Positions 16,223-25,830 of a DNA stretch of 64,000 bases are shown here, one piece after another. The stretch is from the NCBI GenBank assembly GCA_029245395.1, contig JAQWPL010000016.1, forward strand, positions 1 to 64,000, in the 5' to 3' direction. The translations under genes were made by a program, and so were the position numbers. This DNA is from Gammaproteobacteria bacterium (lineage in GTDB: Bacteria; Pseudomonadota; Gammaproteobacteria; Pseudomonadales; Pseudohongiellaceae). The stretch's first letter is position 1. Every line of letters starts with the position of its first letter. The notes beneath the pieces are model-generated. The model was not told where the DNA came from and did not search any database. It saw nothing but the letters and a program-made list of their open reading frames with translations.

Positions 16223-17435
16223 GATGATGTGGCCAATCATTGCCCGTAAAGAACTCAAAGACGCCTTGCGTGACCGTCGCGCGCTTGGTGCTATGTTGCT
16301 GTTTCCCTTCATGGGTCCTGTCATGATTTATTTCATGTTCAATATGATCATTGATATTGCAGATGAAGCCGGAGACGTTACCTTGCCGATAGTGGGTGCA
16401 CAATACGCACAAGATCTGGTGGATTACCTGCAGCAAAGCGGCATTGATACTGAAATGGTTGAGTTGGAAACTCCAGCCGACCCTGAACAGGATTTTTATA
16501 CCCAGGCACAACTGGATGAGATTCGCGAAGCGATCAGAAGTCGACGCTATGATTTTTTGTTGCTAATCCCGCCGGAGTTCGATGAGTTAATCAGCAGCTC
16601 CCGTCGCAGTAATATCGAATTGCATGTTGAAAGTACTCGTAGAACAGCAGCACCAAAAGCTGGCCGGGTGAGGAACCTGATCGAGGCCTGGGGTCGTGAA
16701 ACTGCTGCCCTGAGATTGATCGCCAGAGGTGTAAACCCTGATGTCATCAATCCGGTGACGGTGGTAAGCATTGATGTGGCCAGTCAGCAGTCACGAGTGC
16801 AAAGCATTCTGTCCATGGTGCCATTTTTCGTCATCATGGCAGCCTTTATCTGCGGCATGGGTGTCGCCGTGGATGTCACGGCCGGAGAGCGTGAAAGAAA
16901 ATCCCTGGAGCCGTTGCTGGTTAATCCCGTGCCTCGTTATGTCATCGTGATTGGTAAGTGGATGGCGGCCGTAATTTTTTCAGCCGTTGGTTTGGTATTG
17001 GTAACGATTCTGAATTTTTTCAGTTTGAGCCAGGTGCCGCTGGAAGAAGTAGGTATCGTCTTCAATATTGGGCGCCTGGAAATACTCGGCGTACTGGTCA
17101 CCACTTTGCCACTGGCGTTGTTTGCTCCAGCCATACAGATTTTTATCGGTATCTTTGCCAAGTCCTTCAAGGACGCACAGGCTTATCTGTCTTTTCTTAT
17201 GATGCTGCCCATGGTGCCGTTGTTCTACAATATGTTTAATACTCAAGATCGTGAATTCTGGATGAGTTTTGTCCCCATGCTCGGGCACCATATGTTGTTA
17301 ACTGATGTAGTCAGGGGAGAGACTCCTGAAATCATCGATTTTCTAGTAGCTGGGTTCTCTCTACTGGGCTATTCAATGATTTTTGTCTACGGTGCAGCGC
17401 AACTTTTCAAACGTGAGCGCATCATTTTCTCCTGA
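16212..17435 (+). CDS. natB: ABC transporter permease, NatB type
   Basis: 407 residues. One membrane helix near residues 25–45 (LLFPFMGPVMIYFMFNMII), a periplasmic loop of ~150 residues rich in charged helices, then five helices from about residue 195 (VPFFVIMAAFICGMGVAVDV) to the C-terminus (FLVAGFSLLGYSMIFVYGAA). The layout and the motif AGERERKSLEPLLVNPV match ABC-2 permeases of the NatB group, whose EREx(S/T)L stretch contacts the ATPase. The initiator overlaps the end of natA. It forms the membrane half of an exporter; the actual substrate is unknown. Confidence 0.87.
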   Translation: MANKMMWPIIARKELKDALRDRRALGAMLLFPFMGPVMIYFMFNMIIDIADEAGDVTLPIVGAQYAQDLVDYLQQSGIDTEMVELETPADPEQDFYTQAQLDEIREAIRSRRYDFLLLIPPEFDELISSSRRSNIELHVESTRRTAAPKAGRVRNLIEAWGRETAALRLIARGVNPDVINPVTVVSIDVASQQSRVQSILSMVPFFVIMAAFICGMGVAVDVTAGERERKSLEPLLVNPVPRYVIVIGKWMAAVIFSAVGLVLVTILNFFSLSQVPLEEVGIVFNIGRLEILGVLVTTLPLALFAPAIQIFIGIFAKSFKDAQAYLSFLMMLPMVPLFYNMFNTQDREFWMSFVPMLGHHMLLTDVVRGETPEIIDFLVAGFSLLGYSMIFVYGAAQLFKRERIIFS

Positions 17436-17568
17436 GTGTCTTTTCCACTTTAGACTGTCACCATGGATGAATTGCGAAGTTGCTTCTGCTGAAAGGGCCG
17501 GTCTCAAGGAGTTGGCCCAAGCGTAGATATATCAAGCGGGATATATCCAGGGGATAGTTAGTAGATAG

Positions 17569-18108
17569 TTAACTGGCTTGCTGCAATTGGCCTTTCAGAT
17601 AATCCAGCATGGTATTAACGTCACTGCAGGTAAAAGGATCATCAGCACAGTTATCTTGTTTGCCTGGCTCACTGAAAAGCTTTTCAATTTTACCGTCGTT
17701 GACCAGGACTGAATAACGCCAGGAGCGGTCGCCAAAGCCCAGGTTTTCCTTTTTCACCAGCATGTCCATGCCTTTGGTGAAGTGTGCATTACCGTCCGGT
17801 AACATTTTCACGTTTTTCACGCCCAGTTGTTTGGACCACTGGAACATGGAGAAGGCATCGTTCACGCTCAGGCAATAGACTTCATCAATGCCCTGCGCTT
17901 TCAATTCTTCATAATGCTTTTCATATCCTGGCAGGTGAGTACTGCTACAAGTAGGAGTGAATGCTCCGGGCAGGGCAAACAAGGCAACACGCTTTCCTTT
18001 GAATATGTCGTCTGTTGATAAATCCTGCCAGCGGAAAGGATTGTCACCGCCGACATTTTCATCACGGACGCGGGTTTTGAATGTCACTTCGGGAACAAGG
18101 TTTTTCAT
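17569..18108 (-). CDS. Peroxiredoxin, Prx5 type
   Basis: Reduces H2O2 and organic hydroperoxides in the cytoplasm. 179 residues from ATG 18108, which has TTTGGAGA 7 bases upstream; the frame start at 18120 would overlap that site. The peroxidatic site PGAFTPTCSSTH holds C54, and the active-site Arg is in GDRSWRYSVLV. Additional cysteines (DNCADDPFTCSD) near the C-terminus could resolve the sulfenic acid. There is no fused glutaredoxin domain, unlike several gammaproteobacterial Prx5 proteins. An almost perfect OxyR-type binding site abuts its promoter (18183–18219), which fits induction by peroxide. Confidence 0.92.
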   Translation of the reverse strand: MKNLVPEVTFKTRVRDENVGGDNPFRWQDLSTDDIFKGKRVALFALPGAFTPTCSSTHLPGYEKHYEELKAQGIDEVYCLSVNDAFSMFQWSKQLGVKNVKMLPDGNAHFTKGMDMLVKKENLGFGDRSWRYSVLVNDGKIEKLFSEPGKQDNCADDPFTCSDVNTMLDYLKGQLQQAS

Positions 18109-18153
18109 GGTTATCTCCAAACATTAAATTGGGTTTATGAGGGTATGGAGGAC

Positions 18154-18182
18154 ACTATAATGATTGTAGATATATAGGCAAA
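18154..18182 (-). promoter_or_regulatory. Peroxiredoxin promoter (predicted)
   Basis: On the minus strand TATAGT (18154–18159) serves as a −10 box with a weak −35 TTTGCC (18177–18182), 17 bases apart. A poor −35 touching an OxyR-type site is the usual layout of an OxyR-activated promoter. Confidence 0.45.
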
Positions 18183-18219
18183 ATATATTAATTCTATTAT
18201 ATTGATAGGGTTTGCCTAT
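18183..18219 (-). promoter_or_regulatory. OxyR-type binding site
   Basis: Four tetramers at the exact 7-base OxyR spacing: ATAT (18183–18186), CTAT (18194–18197), ATAG (18205–18208), CTAT (18216–18219). That is 15 of 16 core positions of ATAG-N7-CTAT-N7-ATAG-N7-CTAT. It ends next to the predicted −35 of the peroxiredoxin gene. Confidence 0.75.
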
Positions 18220-18287
18220 GATGAATTTATAAAGGGTTAAGAAAGAAAAAGAGTGAGATAGGGCGCACCACCGTGCGCCTTAATAAG

Positions 18288-19145
18288 TCAGGTATTGGCA
18301 GACAACACACAACCTTCATAGCCCAGGATTATTTTTTTCCTGGGCGCGCCCCAACGGTACTGGCCACTGTCGCCAATTTTTCTAACGACTCGGTGACAGG
18401 GAATCAGCCAGGCAATATTGTTGCGGGCGATGGCGGAGGCGCTTGCCCTTGTTGCTGAAGGTTTACCCATTAGATTGGCGACTTCTTCATAAGTAGTAAT
18501 TTCGCCAAAAGGAATTTTCAATAAGGCTTGCCAGACCTGGATCTGGAAGTTGGTCCCCTTGAGTAACAAGGTAATTTGTTCCTTTTCAGTTTTGTTACCA
18601 GCGAATATTTTCCGGTGGTATTTTTCAGTTGCGGTAGGATCTTCTAGAAGCGTAGCCTGTCCCCAGTTGGCTTTCAGCTCAGCCATCACCTGTTTCTCAT
18701 TATCATTAATAAAATTCAATTGGCAGATGCCTTTGTCAGTCGCTGCAATCAAGTAGGATCCAAAAGGAGAATCATGCATTCCGTAGTGGATAACCAGTCC
18801 CTTACCCATGCCTCGGTACTGGGCGGGCGACATGGCTTCTGTATTGATAAACAGCTCATGCATTCTGCCAGGTCCTGAAAGCCCGGCCTGGTAGCAGGCA
18901 TCAAGTGGCTTCATGCCGCTGTCGAGCAGTGTTTTGATATATTCCTTGCTCAGGTATTGACTGAAGCGTTTGGGGCTGATACCCACCCAGCGGGTGAACA
19001 TTTTCTGGAAATGGAATTCACTCAGCCCACTTCTGTCGGCAAGCGCTTTCAGGGAAGGCGGGGCATGGGCATTCTCTGCAAGGTGATACAGAGCCTCTTC
19101 CATGGTTTGGTATGCCGGGTGATGAGTCACTTTATGTTGGGTCAT
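18288..19145 (-). CDS. Ada-like AraC regulator / O6-methylguanine-DNA methyltransferase
   Basis: 285 residues in two parts. Residues about 15–110 form an AraC-type helix-turn-helix domain (LKALADRSGLSEFHFQKMF). Residues about 120–280 form a methyltransferase with an N-terminal cap (LVIHYGMHDSPFGSYLIAAT), the helix QVWQALLKIPFGEITTYEEV and the suicide-Cys motif IPCHRVV. It repairs O6-alkylguanine by transfer to the PCHRV cysteine. It lacks the N-terminal zinc/Cys phosphotriester-repair domain of E. coli Ada, so control by methylphosphotriester sensing is not expected. It lies upstream of the peroxiredoxin gene on the same strand, but the 180-base gap holds a separate promoter. Confidence 0.9.
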   Translation of the reverse strand: MTQHKVTHHPAYQTMEEALYHLAENAHAPPSLKALADRSGLSEFHFQKMFTRWVGISPKRFSQYLSKEYIKTLLDSGMKPLDACYQAGLSGPGRMHELFINTEAMSPAQYRGMGKGLVIHYGMHDSPFGSYLIAATDKGICQLNFINDNEKQVMAELKANWGQATLLEDPTATEKYHRKIFAGNKTEKEQITLLLKGTNFQIQVWQALLKIPFGEITTYEEVANLMGKPSATRASASAIARNNIAWLIPCHRVVRKIGDSGQYRWGAPRKKIILGYEGCVLSANT

Positions 19146-19271
19146 GAGTTAAAAGTAGACTGTTTAATGGGAAAAGAAAATCCGTTTCTTGCTATCCCCA
19201 CTATTTCGCCTGTTGCCACAGTGATTGAAACATTGGCTTGTAAGGCCTAATAACGTTTAGAATCACACGCC

Positions 19272-20726
19272 ATGTTGTCTTCATTTTCATTACGGCAGAT
19301 AGTCGGTCTCTTTGCCGGTCCTCTGATGTTCTTCCTCGTGCTGACCATGCCTCTCCCTGAAGGCATGAGTGTGGAAGCATCACGTGTGGCCGCCATTGCA
19401 CTATTAATGGCCTGCTTCTGGATGGCGGAAACTGTTCCCATACCCGCCACTGCCATGTTGCCCATTTTCCTGTTTCCACTGCTCGACGTCATGCCGACAG
19501 CAACTGTTACACTAGCCTACGGTAACCAGATTCTCTTTCTTTTCATGGGTGGCTTCCTTATTGCGGTTGCCATGCAAAGATGGCATCTGCATCGGCGTCT
19601 TGCCCTGAATGTCATCCTTAAAGTAGGTAGCAGCCCGAATCGTCTGGTGCTTGGCTTTATGCTGGCAACGTCACTGCTTTCCATGTGGATCAGTAATACC
19701 GCAACCTGCGTGATGATGACGCCAGTAGCCATTGCTGTAGTAGAGCAGACTCGCCAGGAACGAGGCGATGCAGCGAAGCTGGATAATTTCAATTTTGGTA
19801 CAGCACTGATGCTGGGTATTGCTTATTCATCTTCTGCCGGTGGTGTGGCTACCCTGGTGGGTACTCCGCCCAATGCCATTCTTGTCGGTCTTGTCGATAC
19901 CCTTTACAGCTACCAGATCAGTTTTGTGGACTGGATGAAACTGGGCATTCCTATTTCTGTGACCATGCTGGCTGTGATCTGGGTGGTATTGACTAAAGTC
20001 ATGTACCCAATGGTGGATGCTGATGCCAAAAGTGATAAGGCGCGCCAACATATACAGGATCAACTGAATGATTTGGGGCGGATGACAGGCGAAGAAAAAA
20101 AGGTGGCTGTGGTATTTTTCCTGGTGGCATTGAGCTGGATATTACGCGGTCTGTTTACACCTGATTGGTTGAATTTTGTGACAGATCCGGCCATAGCCAT
20201 GTGTGGTGCTTTTTTGCTGTTTATCATTCCTGCGGGCAAGGAAAAAGGGGGCTTCATTCTGGATTGGGATACAGCAAAGACAATACCCTGGGACATTATT
20301 ATTCTAATGGGTGGCGGCTTTGCTCTGGCAGCTGGTTTCGGCGAATCCGGATTGACGGAATGGTTGGCCAACCAACTCTCTATCCTGCAAGGGATACATT
20401 ACTTTATTCTGCTCATCGTGGTTGTGCTTTTTGTCACCTTCCTTACTGAGATGACATCCAATGCAGCTACAGCGACCCTCTTCATTCCGGTGATGGGCGC
20501 TCTGGCAGTTTCCATGGACCTGCATCCCTTTGCATTAATGGTCCCTGCTGCACTTGCTGCGTCATTTGCCTTCATGCTGCCTGTTGCCACCCCCCCCAAT
20601 GCCATTGTGTTTGCCAGTCGGCAGATCACTATAGGGCAAATGGCAAAAACCGGCTTTGTTCTGAACATTGTCGGGGCGATTATTGTCAGCACCTTGAGCT
20701 ACCTATTGCTTGATCAGTTGCAATAA
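19272..20726 (+). CDS. DASS-family (SLC13) Na+/dicarboxylate or sulfate symporter
   Basis: 484 residues with about 11 membrane helices in two inverted repeats. The two Na+/substrate motifs are visible: WISNTATCVMMTPVA in the first half and TEMTSNAATATLFIPVMGAL in the second, both with the S-N-T/A signature. GTPPNAI and ATPPNAIVF hairpin-loop motifs also occur in pair. It imports C4-dicarboxylates, citrate or sulfate with Na+ across the inner membrane; specificity cannot be told by eye. It starts 126 bases from the divergent Ada-like gene and stands alone. Confidence 0.9.
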   Translation: MLSSFSLRQIVGLFAGPLMFFLVLTMPLPEGMSVEASRVAAIALLMACFWMAETVPIPATAMLPIFLFPLLDVMPTATVTLAYGNQILFLFMGGFLIAVAMQRWHLHRRLALNVILKVGSSPNRLVLGFMLATSLLSMWISNTATCVMMTPVAIAVVEQTRQERGDAAKLDNFNFGTALMLGIAYSSSAGGVATLVGTPPNAILVGLVDTLYSYQISFVDWMKLGIPISVTMLAVIWVVLTKVMYPMVDADAKSDKARQHIQDQLNDLGRMTGEEKKVAVVFFLVALSWILRGLFTPDWLNFVTDPAIAMCGAFLLFIIPAGKEKGGFILDWDTAKTIPWDIIILMGGGFALAAGFGESGLTEWLANQLSILQGIHYFILLIVVVLFVTFLTEMTSNAATATLFIPVMGALAVSMDLHPFALMVPAALAASFAFMLPVATPPNAIVFASRQITIGQMAKTGFVLNIVGAIIVSTLSYLLLDQLQ

Positions 20727-20820
20727 TCACTTGCAAGAACCGGTTCCAGATTTAAGCACTACCTAAAATTGGCGGTTTTGAGTAGACTTCAGGCAAATCT
20801 GAAACTCAAGGTATGGTGAA

Positions 20821-21882
20821 GTGGAAACCAGTAATCTTAAATTACAGAATTTTGTCATGGCATGCATGCTTGCAGCCCTGGTGTTTTATCTGCTCATCGT
20901 CGGGCAGACCATTTTACTGCCGCTCGTTATAGCCATTGTTTTCTGGTATCTGATCAACCTTATGTCTGGTGGCTTTGGCAGGATTATGCTCGGCGGTAAC
21001 CCCTTGCCGACAATGGCTTGCTACATTCTTTCTTTCCTGACGTTTTTTGCCATCATCTGGGGAATCGTTGAGCTGATAGCTTCCAATATTGCCGGCGTAG
21101 TGCGTGTTGCCCCCATTTATCAGGCCAATCTGGAAGTGCGCTGGGAAAGTTTTCTTGCCTTTTTACGCATTGAACAGGAGCCGACTCTAGCCCAGCTAAC
21201 CGAGGAGCTGGACCTGGCTCAGTTTATTACCGGCTTGGCTGCCTCCCTGACCAATATTGCTGCCAATATGGGTCTCATCATTATCTATGTGATTTTCCTG
21301 TTGCTGGAGCAGGGAAATTTCAGCGAAAAAGTAGCCTCGCTTGCCAATAGCCCGGACAAAGAAAAGCGGGTCACGCTGTTGCTTTCCAAAATCAATGAAG
21401 ACGTCCAGAAATACATAAGCATTAAAATGCTCACCAGTTCAACAACCGGCATACTGAGTTATATATTCATGAAATTTGTCGGAGTGGATTTTGCGGAATT
21501 CTGGGCACTGTTGATTTTTCTGCTGAATTTCATACCAACCATCGGCTCCATTGTGGCGACTATATTCCCTTCGCTGATTACCCTGGTGCAATTTGATACC
21601 TACACCCCATTTATTGTAGTTTTTGTAGGTGTTACAGCCATTCAGGTTTGTGTGGGTAATATCCTGGAACCCAGACTCATGGGGAATTCTTTGAACCTGA
21701 GCCCATTAATTATTCTGCTAAATCTGTCCTTGTGGGGCTTGATTTGGGGGATACCCGGCATGTTCCTCTGTGTGCCTTTGCTGGTGATATCCATGATTGT
21801 CTTTTCCCATGTTCCGGCAACCAGACCCATTGCGATCATGTTGAGCCGTGATGGCAGAATCAGTGAGATTTACGAGGATTAA
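20821..21882 (+). CDS. AI-2E (UPF0118/PerM) family membrane protein
   Basis: 353 residues from a GTG start. About eight membrane helices in the family's order: two at the N-terminus (VMACMLAALVFYLLIVGQTI and VIAIVFWYLINLMSGG), one after, a soluble amphipathic segment (residues about 95–200), then the conserved block FWALLIFLLNFIPTIGSIVA, and GNILEPRLMGNSLNLSPLII near the end. Members export autoinducer-2 or exchange Na+/H+; the name alone does not prove AI-2 export. It follows the DASS gene by 94 bases and precedes the TonB receptor on the same strand. Confidence 0.88.
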   Translation: METSNLKLQNFVMACMLAALVFYLLIVGQTILLPLVIAIVFWYLINLMSGGFGRIMLGGNPLPTMACYILSFLTFFAIIWGIVELIASNIAGVVRVAPIYQANLEVRWESFLAFLRIEQEPTLAQLTEELDLAQFITGLAASLTNIAANMGLIIIYVIFLLLEQGNFSEKVASLANSPDKEKRVTLLLSKINEDVQKYISIKMLTSSTTGILSYIFMKFVGVDFAEFWALLIFLLNFIPTIGSIVATIFPSLITLVQFDTYTPFIVVFVGVTAIQVCVGNILEPRLMGNSLNLSPLIILLNLSLWGLIWGIPGMFLCVPLLVISMIVFSHVPATRPIAIMLSRDGRISEIYED

Positions 21883-21989
21883 GAATAATTGCTTAAAAAA
21901 TGCATATTTTTTCAAAATCGTTACAATAAGTAAAATTTTTCAATGATTTGCAACGAAAAGATAAACATCTTCAAGGGGAGAAGGTCATT

Positions 21990-24593
21990 ATGCGTAACAG
22001 GTTTAAAGCCATAACCAAAAACCGAATTCGTCCTGCCACAACCCTGGCGGCATTAATCTCTGCCAGTCTGTTTGTCTCACCTGCGTATAGCCAGGGGCTC
22101 GTAGAAATTGACGTCACTGCACAACTGCGTGAAGAAAACATTCAGGATGTACCTGTTGCTGTATCAGCCCTATCCGGCACTACCCTTGAAGATAATTCCA
22201 TCAAAGATGTTCAGGAGCTGATGTGGAGTGTCCCCAGTCTGGTGGTTGGCACAAACCAGAGCTCTGGAACAGGAAATTTTTCTATTAGAGGGGTAGGCAC
22301 TGGTGCCCAAAACTTTGGCCTGGAATCTTCAGTAGGACTGTATATTGATGGTGTTTATCGTGCCAGACAGGCTTCCATGTTTAATCAACTGGTTGACCTT
22401 GAAGCTATAGAAATATTGCGTGGCCCACAGGGTACCTTATTCGGAAAAAACTCCGCTTCTGGCGCCCTTCTGGTGAGATCCGTTAAGCCTTCCCATGATC
22501 AAAATGCTTTTCTGGATTTTACCGCCGGGAATTACTCTATGGTGAATTTCAGTGGGGGTTTCAATTTCAGTCTAAGTGACACACTGGCTGCAAGAACGAC
22601 TATTTTTTCCGGTGAAAGAGACGGCTATATAGAAGTCGATAATCTCGGCGATGAGATTAATGACAGATCCCGATGGGGAATAAGGCAGCAATTTTTGTAT
22701 GAGCCTTCAGATGATTTTTCTGCTCGAGTAATTATTGATTATTCTGAAATTGATGAAATCTGCTGCGCCGCATTAACCTTGAAAGACAGTCTGGCGGCAT
22801 CAGGGCGTACAGATAATGGAGCGCCAGTATTCGGCACAGATGCAATATTGACTGCTTTTGGAGGCACTATTTATCCGACAGGCAGTTTTGACAATGGCAG
22901 GCTTTCACTCAATGAGTTACCTTCCTCTCAGAACGAGGACAGTGGTATTTCTCTTGAAATCAACCGCAGTTTTGATAATTTCGATTTTGTCTCCGTAACA
23001 GCATTCCGCAGCTTTGATATTCGCGATGCCATCGATGCGGATTTTACCAATGTTGACCTGGCCAACCGGCTTCAGGATGCAGACCAGAATATGTGGTCAC
23101 AGGAATTCAGGATAGCCAGTGCTCAGGATGAACGACTGCGTTATATAGCTGGTTTGTATTTTTACAAACAGGAACTGGAAAGCAGTGATTTTCTCTTTCT
23201 TGGCGGTCTGCTCCCCAACTATGCCGTAGCGGCATCACCTGACGTACTTGGTGCCTTGGTTGCAACACCACCTCAATTACTGGGTTTCATTAATCTGGCC
23301 TATGGTCAGAATTTTGGGCTGGCGTTTGCGCCACCCATAGTGCCCGGCAATACCATTCAGGATTTCAGTGATCAGGATCACCGTGCCAATGCTATTTTTG
23401 GCCGAATCGACTATGACATTACGGACAATCTGGAATTAAATATCGGGCTGCGCTATACCGATGAGTCCAAGGACATGCACAGCAGTTTTGCTGAATCAGT
23501 TCCGACACCAGGGCCTGCCGACGTGAATGTGGACGCCATTGCTGCTGCGCTTACCATTACAGGAGAGCAGGCAAAAGCCGCAGTTGGTGCACCTCCCGGA
23601 GATGGGACAGGCAACACATTTAATCCTGCACTTGCAGGACTGGATCCCACACCTTATTTGCCAGCTTTGAATGTACTCTATACACCAGGTTGGGCTAATT
23701 GCAGCGTTACCGTTCGTTTCTGCCCTCGACCCGACATCAATGCTGATCTGAATGACAGCAGGGTGACCGGTAACATCGGTCTGTCCTGGCGTGTGGATGA
23801 TTCCAGCTTGATCTATGCGTCCTTTGGCACGGGTTATAAATCAGGTGGTACCAATACCGACCGCATTGGCTTGGGTTTCGATACCATTTTCGATTCAGAA
23901 GATACGGAAACTTTAGAGATTGGTATCAAGAAAGATTTTATTGATAACAATTTGCGCGTCAATCTCGCCTTCTACGATATGGAAGTACAAGACCTGCAAA
24001 CCAATACCTTTACCGGCACAGCATTCAACTTGCAGAACGCAGGGCGAGTCGATGTCCAGGGCATTGAAGCAGAAATCTGGTGGAACCCAACAGATACGAT
24101 CAACTTCTTCCTGGTCTATGCACATACCGATGGAATTTTTGAGGATTTTGACAAGGGCAACTGTCAGATATCGAATATTTTCCATACAGGTAATCCTGTA
24201 GAAGCCGCACAGTTTCTTACGCAGGGCTTCTGTGATCGCAGTGGCGACACAGTTGGTGGTGTTGCTGATAACCACTTCTCACTCAATGCTACCAAGACCT
24301 TTGAGTTTGGCAGTGGTAACGAATTACAGATAGGGGCAGAGTATGTAAGCTACTCCGATATGATTATGCACAATAACAATGACCCGTTTGCCGTGCAGGA
24401 AGGTCGGGAATTCCTGAACGTGAGAGCCATTGCTCGATTCAATAATGGTTTTGAAGCCATGCTTTGGGGCAGAAATGTGGCTGATGAGGAATGGTACGGC
24501 ACAGTGTTCGATACGCCGCTACAGGATGGCAAGCTCAGTGCCTATCCCAGAGAGCCAAGAACTTTCGGACTGACATTACGCAAAATATTCTGA
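21990..24593 (+). CDS. TonB-dependent outer-membrane receptor
   Basis: 867 residues from ATG 21990, which has GGGGAGAAGG upstream; the 14-codon longer frame has no such site. A signal peptide (LAALISASLFVSPAYSQG) is followed by a plug domain (VPVAVSALSG ... GTGNFSIRGVGTG ... IEILRGPQGTLFGKN) and a long β-barrel ending in the C-terminal aromatic LRKIF needed for assembly. The plug type with EILRGPQGTLFGKNSASG resembles receptors for organic substrates rather than siderophores. No Fur-like palindrome was seen upstream, and no TonB/ExbBD gene is nearby. The ligand is unknown. A strong terminator follows at 24611–24648. Confidence 0.92.
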   Translation: MRNRFKAITKNRIRPATTLAALISASLFVSPAYSQGLVEIDVTAQLREENIQDVPVAVSALSGTTLEDNSIKDVQELMWSVPSLVVGTNQSSGTGNFSIRGVGTGAQNFGLESSVGLYIDGVYRARQASMFNQLVDLEAIEILRGPQGTLFGKNSASGALLVRSVKPSHDQNAFLDFTAGNYSMVNFSGGFNFSLSDTLAARTTIFSGERDGYIEVDNLGDEINDRSRWGIRQQFLYEPSDDFSARVIIDYSEIDEICCAALTLKDSLAASGRTDNGAPVFGTDAILTAFGGTIYPTGSFDNGRLSLNELPSSQNEDSGISLEINRSFDNFDFVSVTAFRSFDIRDAIDADFTNVDLANRLQDADQNMWSQEFRIASAQDERLRYIAGLYFYKQELESSDFLFLGGLLPNYAVAASPDVLGALVATPPQLLGFINLAYGQNFGLAFAPPIVPGNTIQDFSDQDHRANAIFGRIDYDITDNLELNIGLRYTDESKDMHSSFAESVPTPGPADVNVDAIAAALTITGEQAKAAVGAPPGDGTGNTFNPALAGLDPTPYLPALNVLYTPGWANCSVTVRFCPRPDINADLNDSRVTGNIGLSWRVDDSSLIYASFGTGYKSGGTNTDRIGLGFDTIFDSEDTETLEIGIKKDFIDNNLRVNLAFYDMEVQDLQTNTFTGTAFNLQNAGRVDVQGIEAEIWWNPTDTINFFLVYAHTDGIFEDFDKGNCQISNIFHTGNPVEAAQFLTQGFCDRSGDTVGGVADNHFSLNATKTFEFGSGNELQIGAEYVSYSDMIMHNNNDPFAVQEGREFLNVRAIARFNNGFEAMLWGRNVADEEWYGTVFDTPLQDGKLSAYPREPRTFGLTLRKIF

Positions 24594-24610
24594 TCTGGCT
24601 TTTTTTAAAT

Positions 24611-24648
24611 AAAAATAAAAACCCGGCGTTCGCCGGGTTTTTATTTTT
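24611..24648. terminator. Strong intrinsic terminator, works both ways
   Basis: Perfect 18-base arms (24611–24628 and 24631–24648), GC-rich core ACCCGGCG with flanking A and T runs. It lies 18 bases after the TonB receptor stop and faces the converging hydrolase gene. Confidence 0.9.
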
Positions 24649-24701
24649 ACTCTATAAATTTTCCGGAAAGAAGTACTAGAGAAAAAAGAAAAAGGGGGCA
24701 G

Positions 24702-24761
24702 AAAAAGGGGACAGATTTATTTAAGAAATGGAAATTCAAAAAATAAATCTGTCCCCTTTTT
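24702..24761. repeat. REP/RAYT-type inverted repeat
   Basis: Perfect 21-base arms: the left (24702–24722) contains AAAAAGGGGACAGATTTATT, the right (24741–24761) is its complement; spacer of 18 bases. GGGGACAGATTTATT with its mirror copy is a pattern I know from palindromes mobilised by Y1 (REP-associated) tyrosine transposases. No such transposase is in the window. It lies between converging genes. Confidence 0.6.
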
Positions 24762-24771
24762 TTATTTCTGG

Positions 24772-25671
24772 TTACAAGTTTTCCGGAAAAAAATAGTTGT
24801 TAAAAAATCCAATGACCTGTTGTGCATATTGCTCGGGATACACTTCATCAAACTCGGCGTGACCAACACCATACTCCTGCCATAAATGTTTTGGCTCGCG
24901 AGCTGCAGCAAACAACAAGTCTCCGCTCTCCGGTGAAATCACCTCGTCATCCAGACTGTTGATAATAAACACAGGTCGTGGGCTGATTGCACCAATCCAC
25001 AGTTTTGCATCTACCGCTTCAGTATCAATGCCCAGTTCAAGTTCTGCCCAGAACTGGATCAGGGGGGCGAAAGGGAAGGCGGGCAGACCGGTGTAATGGG
25101 TGACACTGGTGGCAATAGTGTCTTTTAGTGAAGAAAAAGCGCTATGGGCTACAACAGCTTTGATTGTGTCATGACTTGAGGCGTACTGAATCACCATTGA
25201 CCCCCCCATGGAATCTCCCAGCATGCCGATTTTTTCGATATCAATGCCTGGGCGCTCAAGTGCGAATTGCATCCAGGCATCCAGGTCTTTCATTTCTTCG
25301 ACACCAAAAGTAATTTTTTCACCGAGATTATTTTCGTGAGCTCTCACTGTACTGAGCAGGAGGCCATAGCCAGCACTGGCGAACATGGGAATTTCATCCA
25401 TGAATCCTCCCCGATGGTATTTGTAACCGTGCTGCATAATGATGAGCGCACCGTTGCGGGAAGGGATATACCAGCCATCCAACACAACCCCGTCACTACT
25501 TGTCACCTGCACGTTTTCGAAATCAACGCCTGCATCAGCCGGTGTTGCATTTGGCAGGGAGCGTTCGCCGACAGGGTGAGTAATCATGTCACTGGCCTGA
25601 ATTTTTGCCAGAAAGGTTATACCTGCAAAAAGGATTAACAAAATTGTCAGGATGACTTTAAAAATTTTCAT
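24772..25671 (-). CDS. α/β-hydrolase, membrane-anchored or exported
   Basis: 299 residues. An N-terminal hydrophobic segment (VILTILLILFAGITFLAKIQ, residues about 6–25) is either an uncleaved anchor or a signal peptide. The hydrolase fold follows: HGY oxyanion segment in IMQHGYKYHRGG, nucleophile elbow GDSMGGS, acid in NSLDDEVISPE and His in YGVGHAEFDE. It resembles the BAAT/YqiA-like serine hydrolases often listed as dienelactone-hydrolase relatives. The substrate is unknown. The gene is monocistronic, with the alaS promoter region upstream in the opposite direction. Confidence 0.83.
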   Translation of the reverse strand: MKIFKVILTILLILFAGITFLAKIQASDMITHPVGERSLPNATPADAGVDFENVQVTSSDGVVLDGWYIPSRNGALIIMQHGYKYHRGGFMDEIPMFASAGYGLLLSTVRAHENNLGEKITFGVEEMKDLDAWMQFALERPGIDIEKIGMLGDSMGGSMVIQYASSHDTIKAVVAHSAFSSLKDTIATSVTHYTGLPAFPFAPLIQFWAELELGIDTEAVDAKLWIGAISPRPVFIINSLDDEVISPESGDLLFAAAREPKHLWQEYGVGHAEFDEVYPEQYAQQVIGFFNNYFFPENL

Positions 25672-25830
25672 TGTTGGTATTCAAGATGATTTTGGAAAAA
25701 TGTTTCATGGTCATTATGCGCAGTGAGCAGGGATGTGCAAGCAAGCTTTCAGGGTGTGATTGTTGAAACAGGAAATTAGCTAGATGCTTGAAATGTCAGG
25801 ACAAATAATAGCAATTTCCCCTATAGGGTA

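Noticed and set aside
18174-18219. Simple operator ATAGGCAAA...TTTGCCTAT (9-base arms)
   Set aside because: It overlaps and is better explained by the phased OxyR motif plus the −35 region, although the arms are real.
21896-21913. A/T hairpin (AAAAAAT-GCAT-ATTTTTT) before the TonB receptor
   Set aside because: Low-complexity DNA; no GC stem, and no Fur similarity to suggest an operator.
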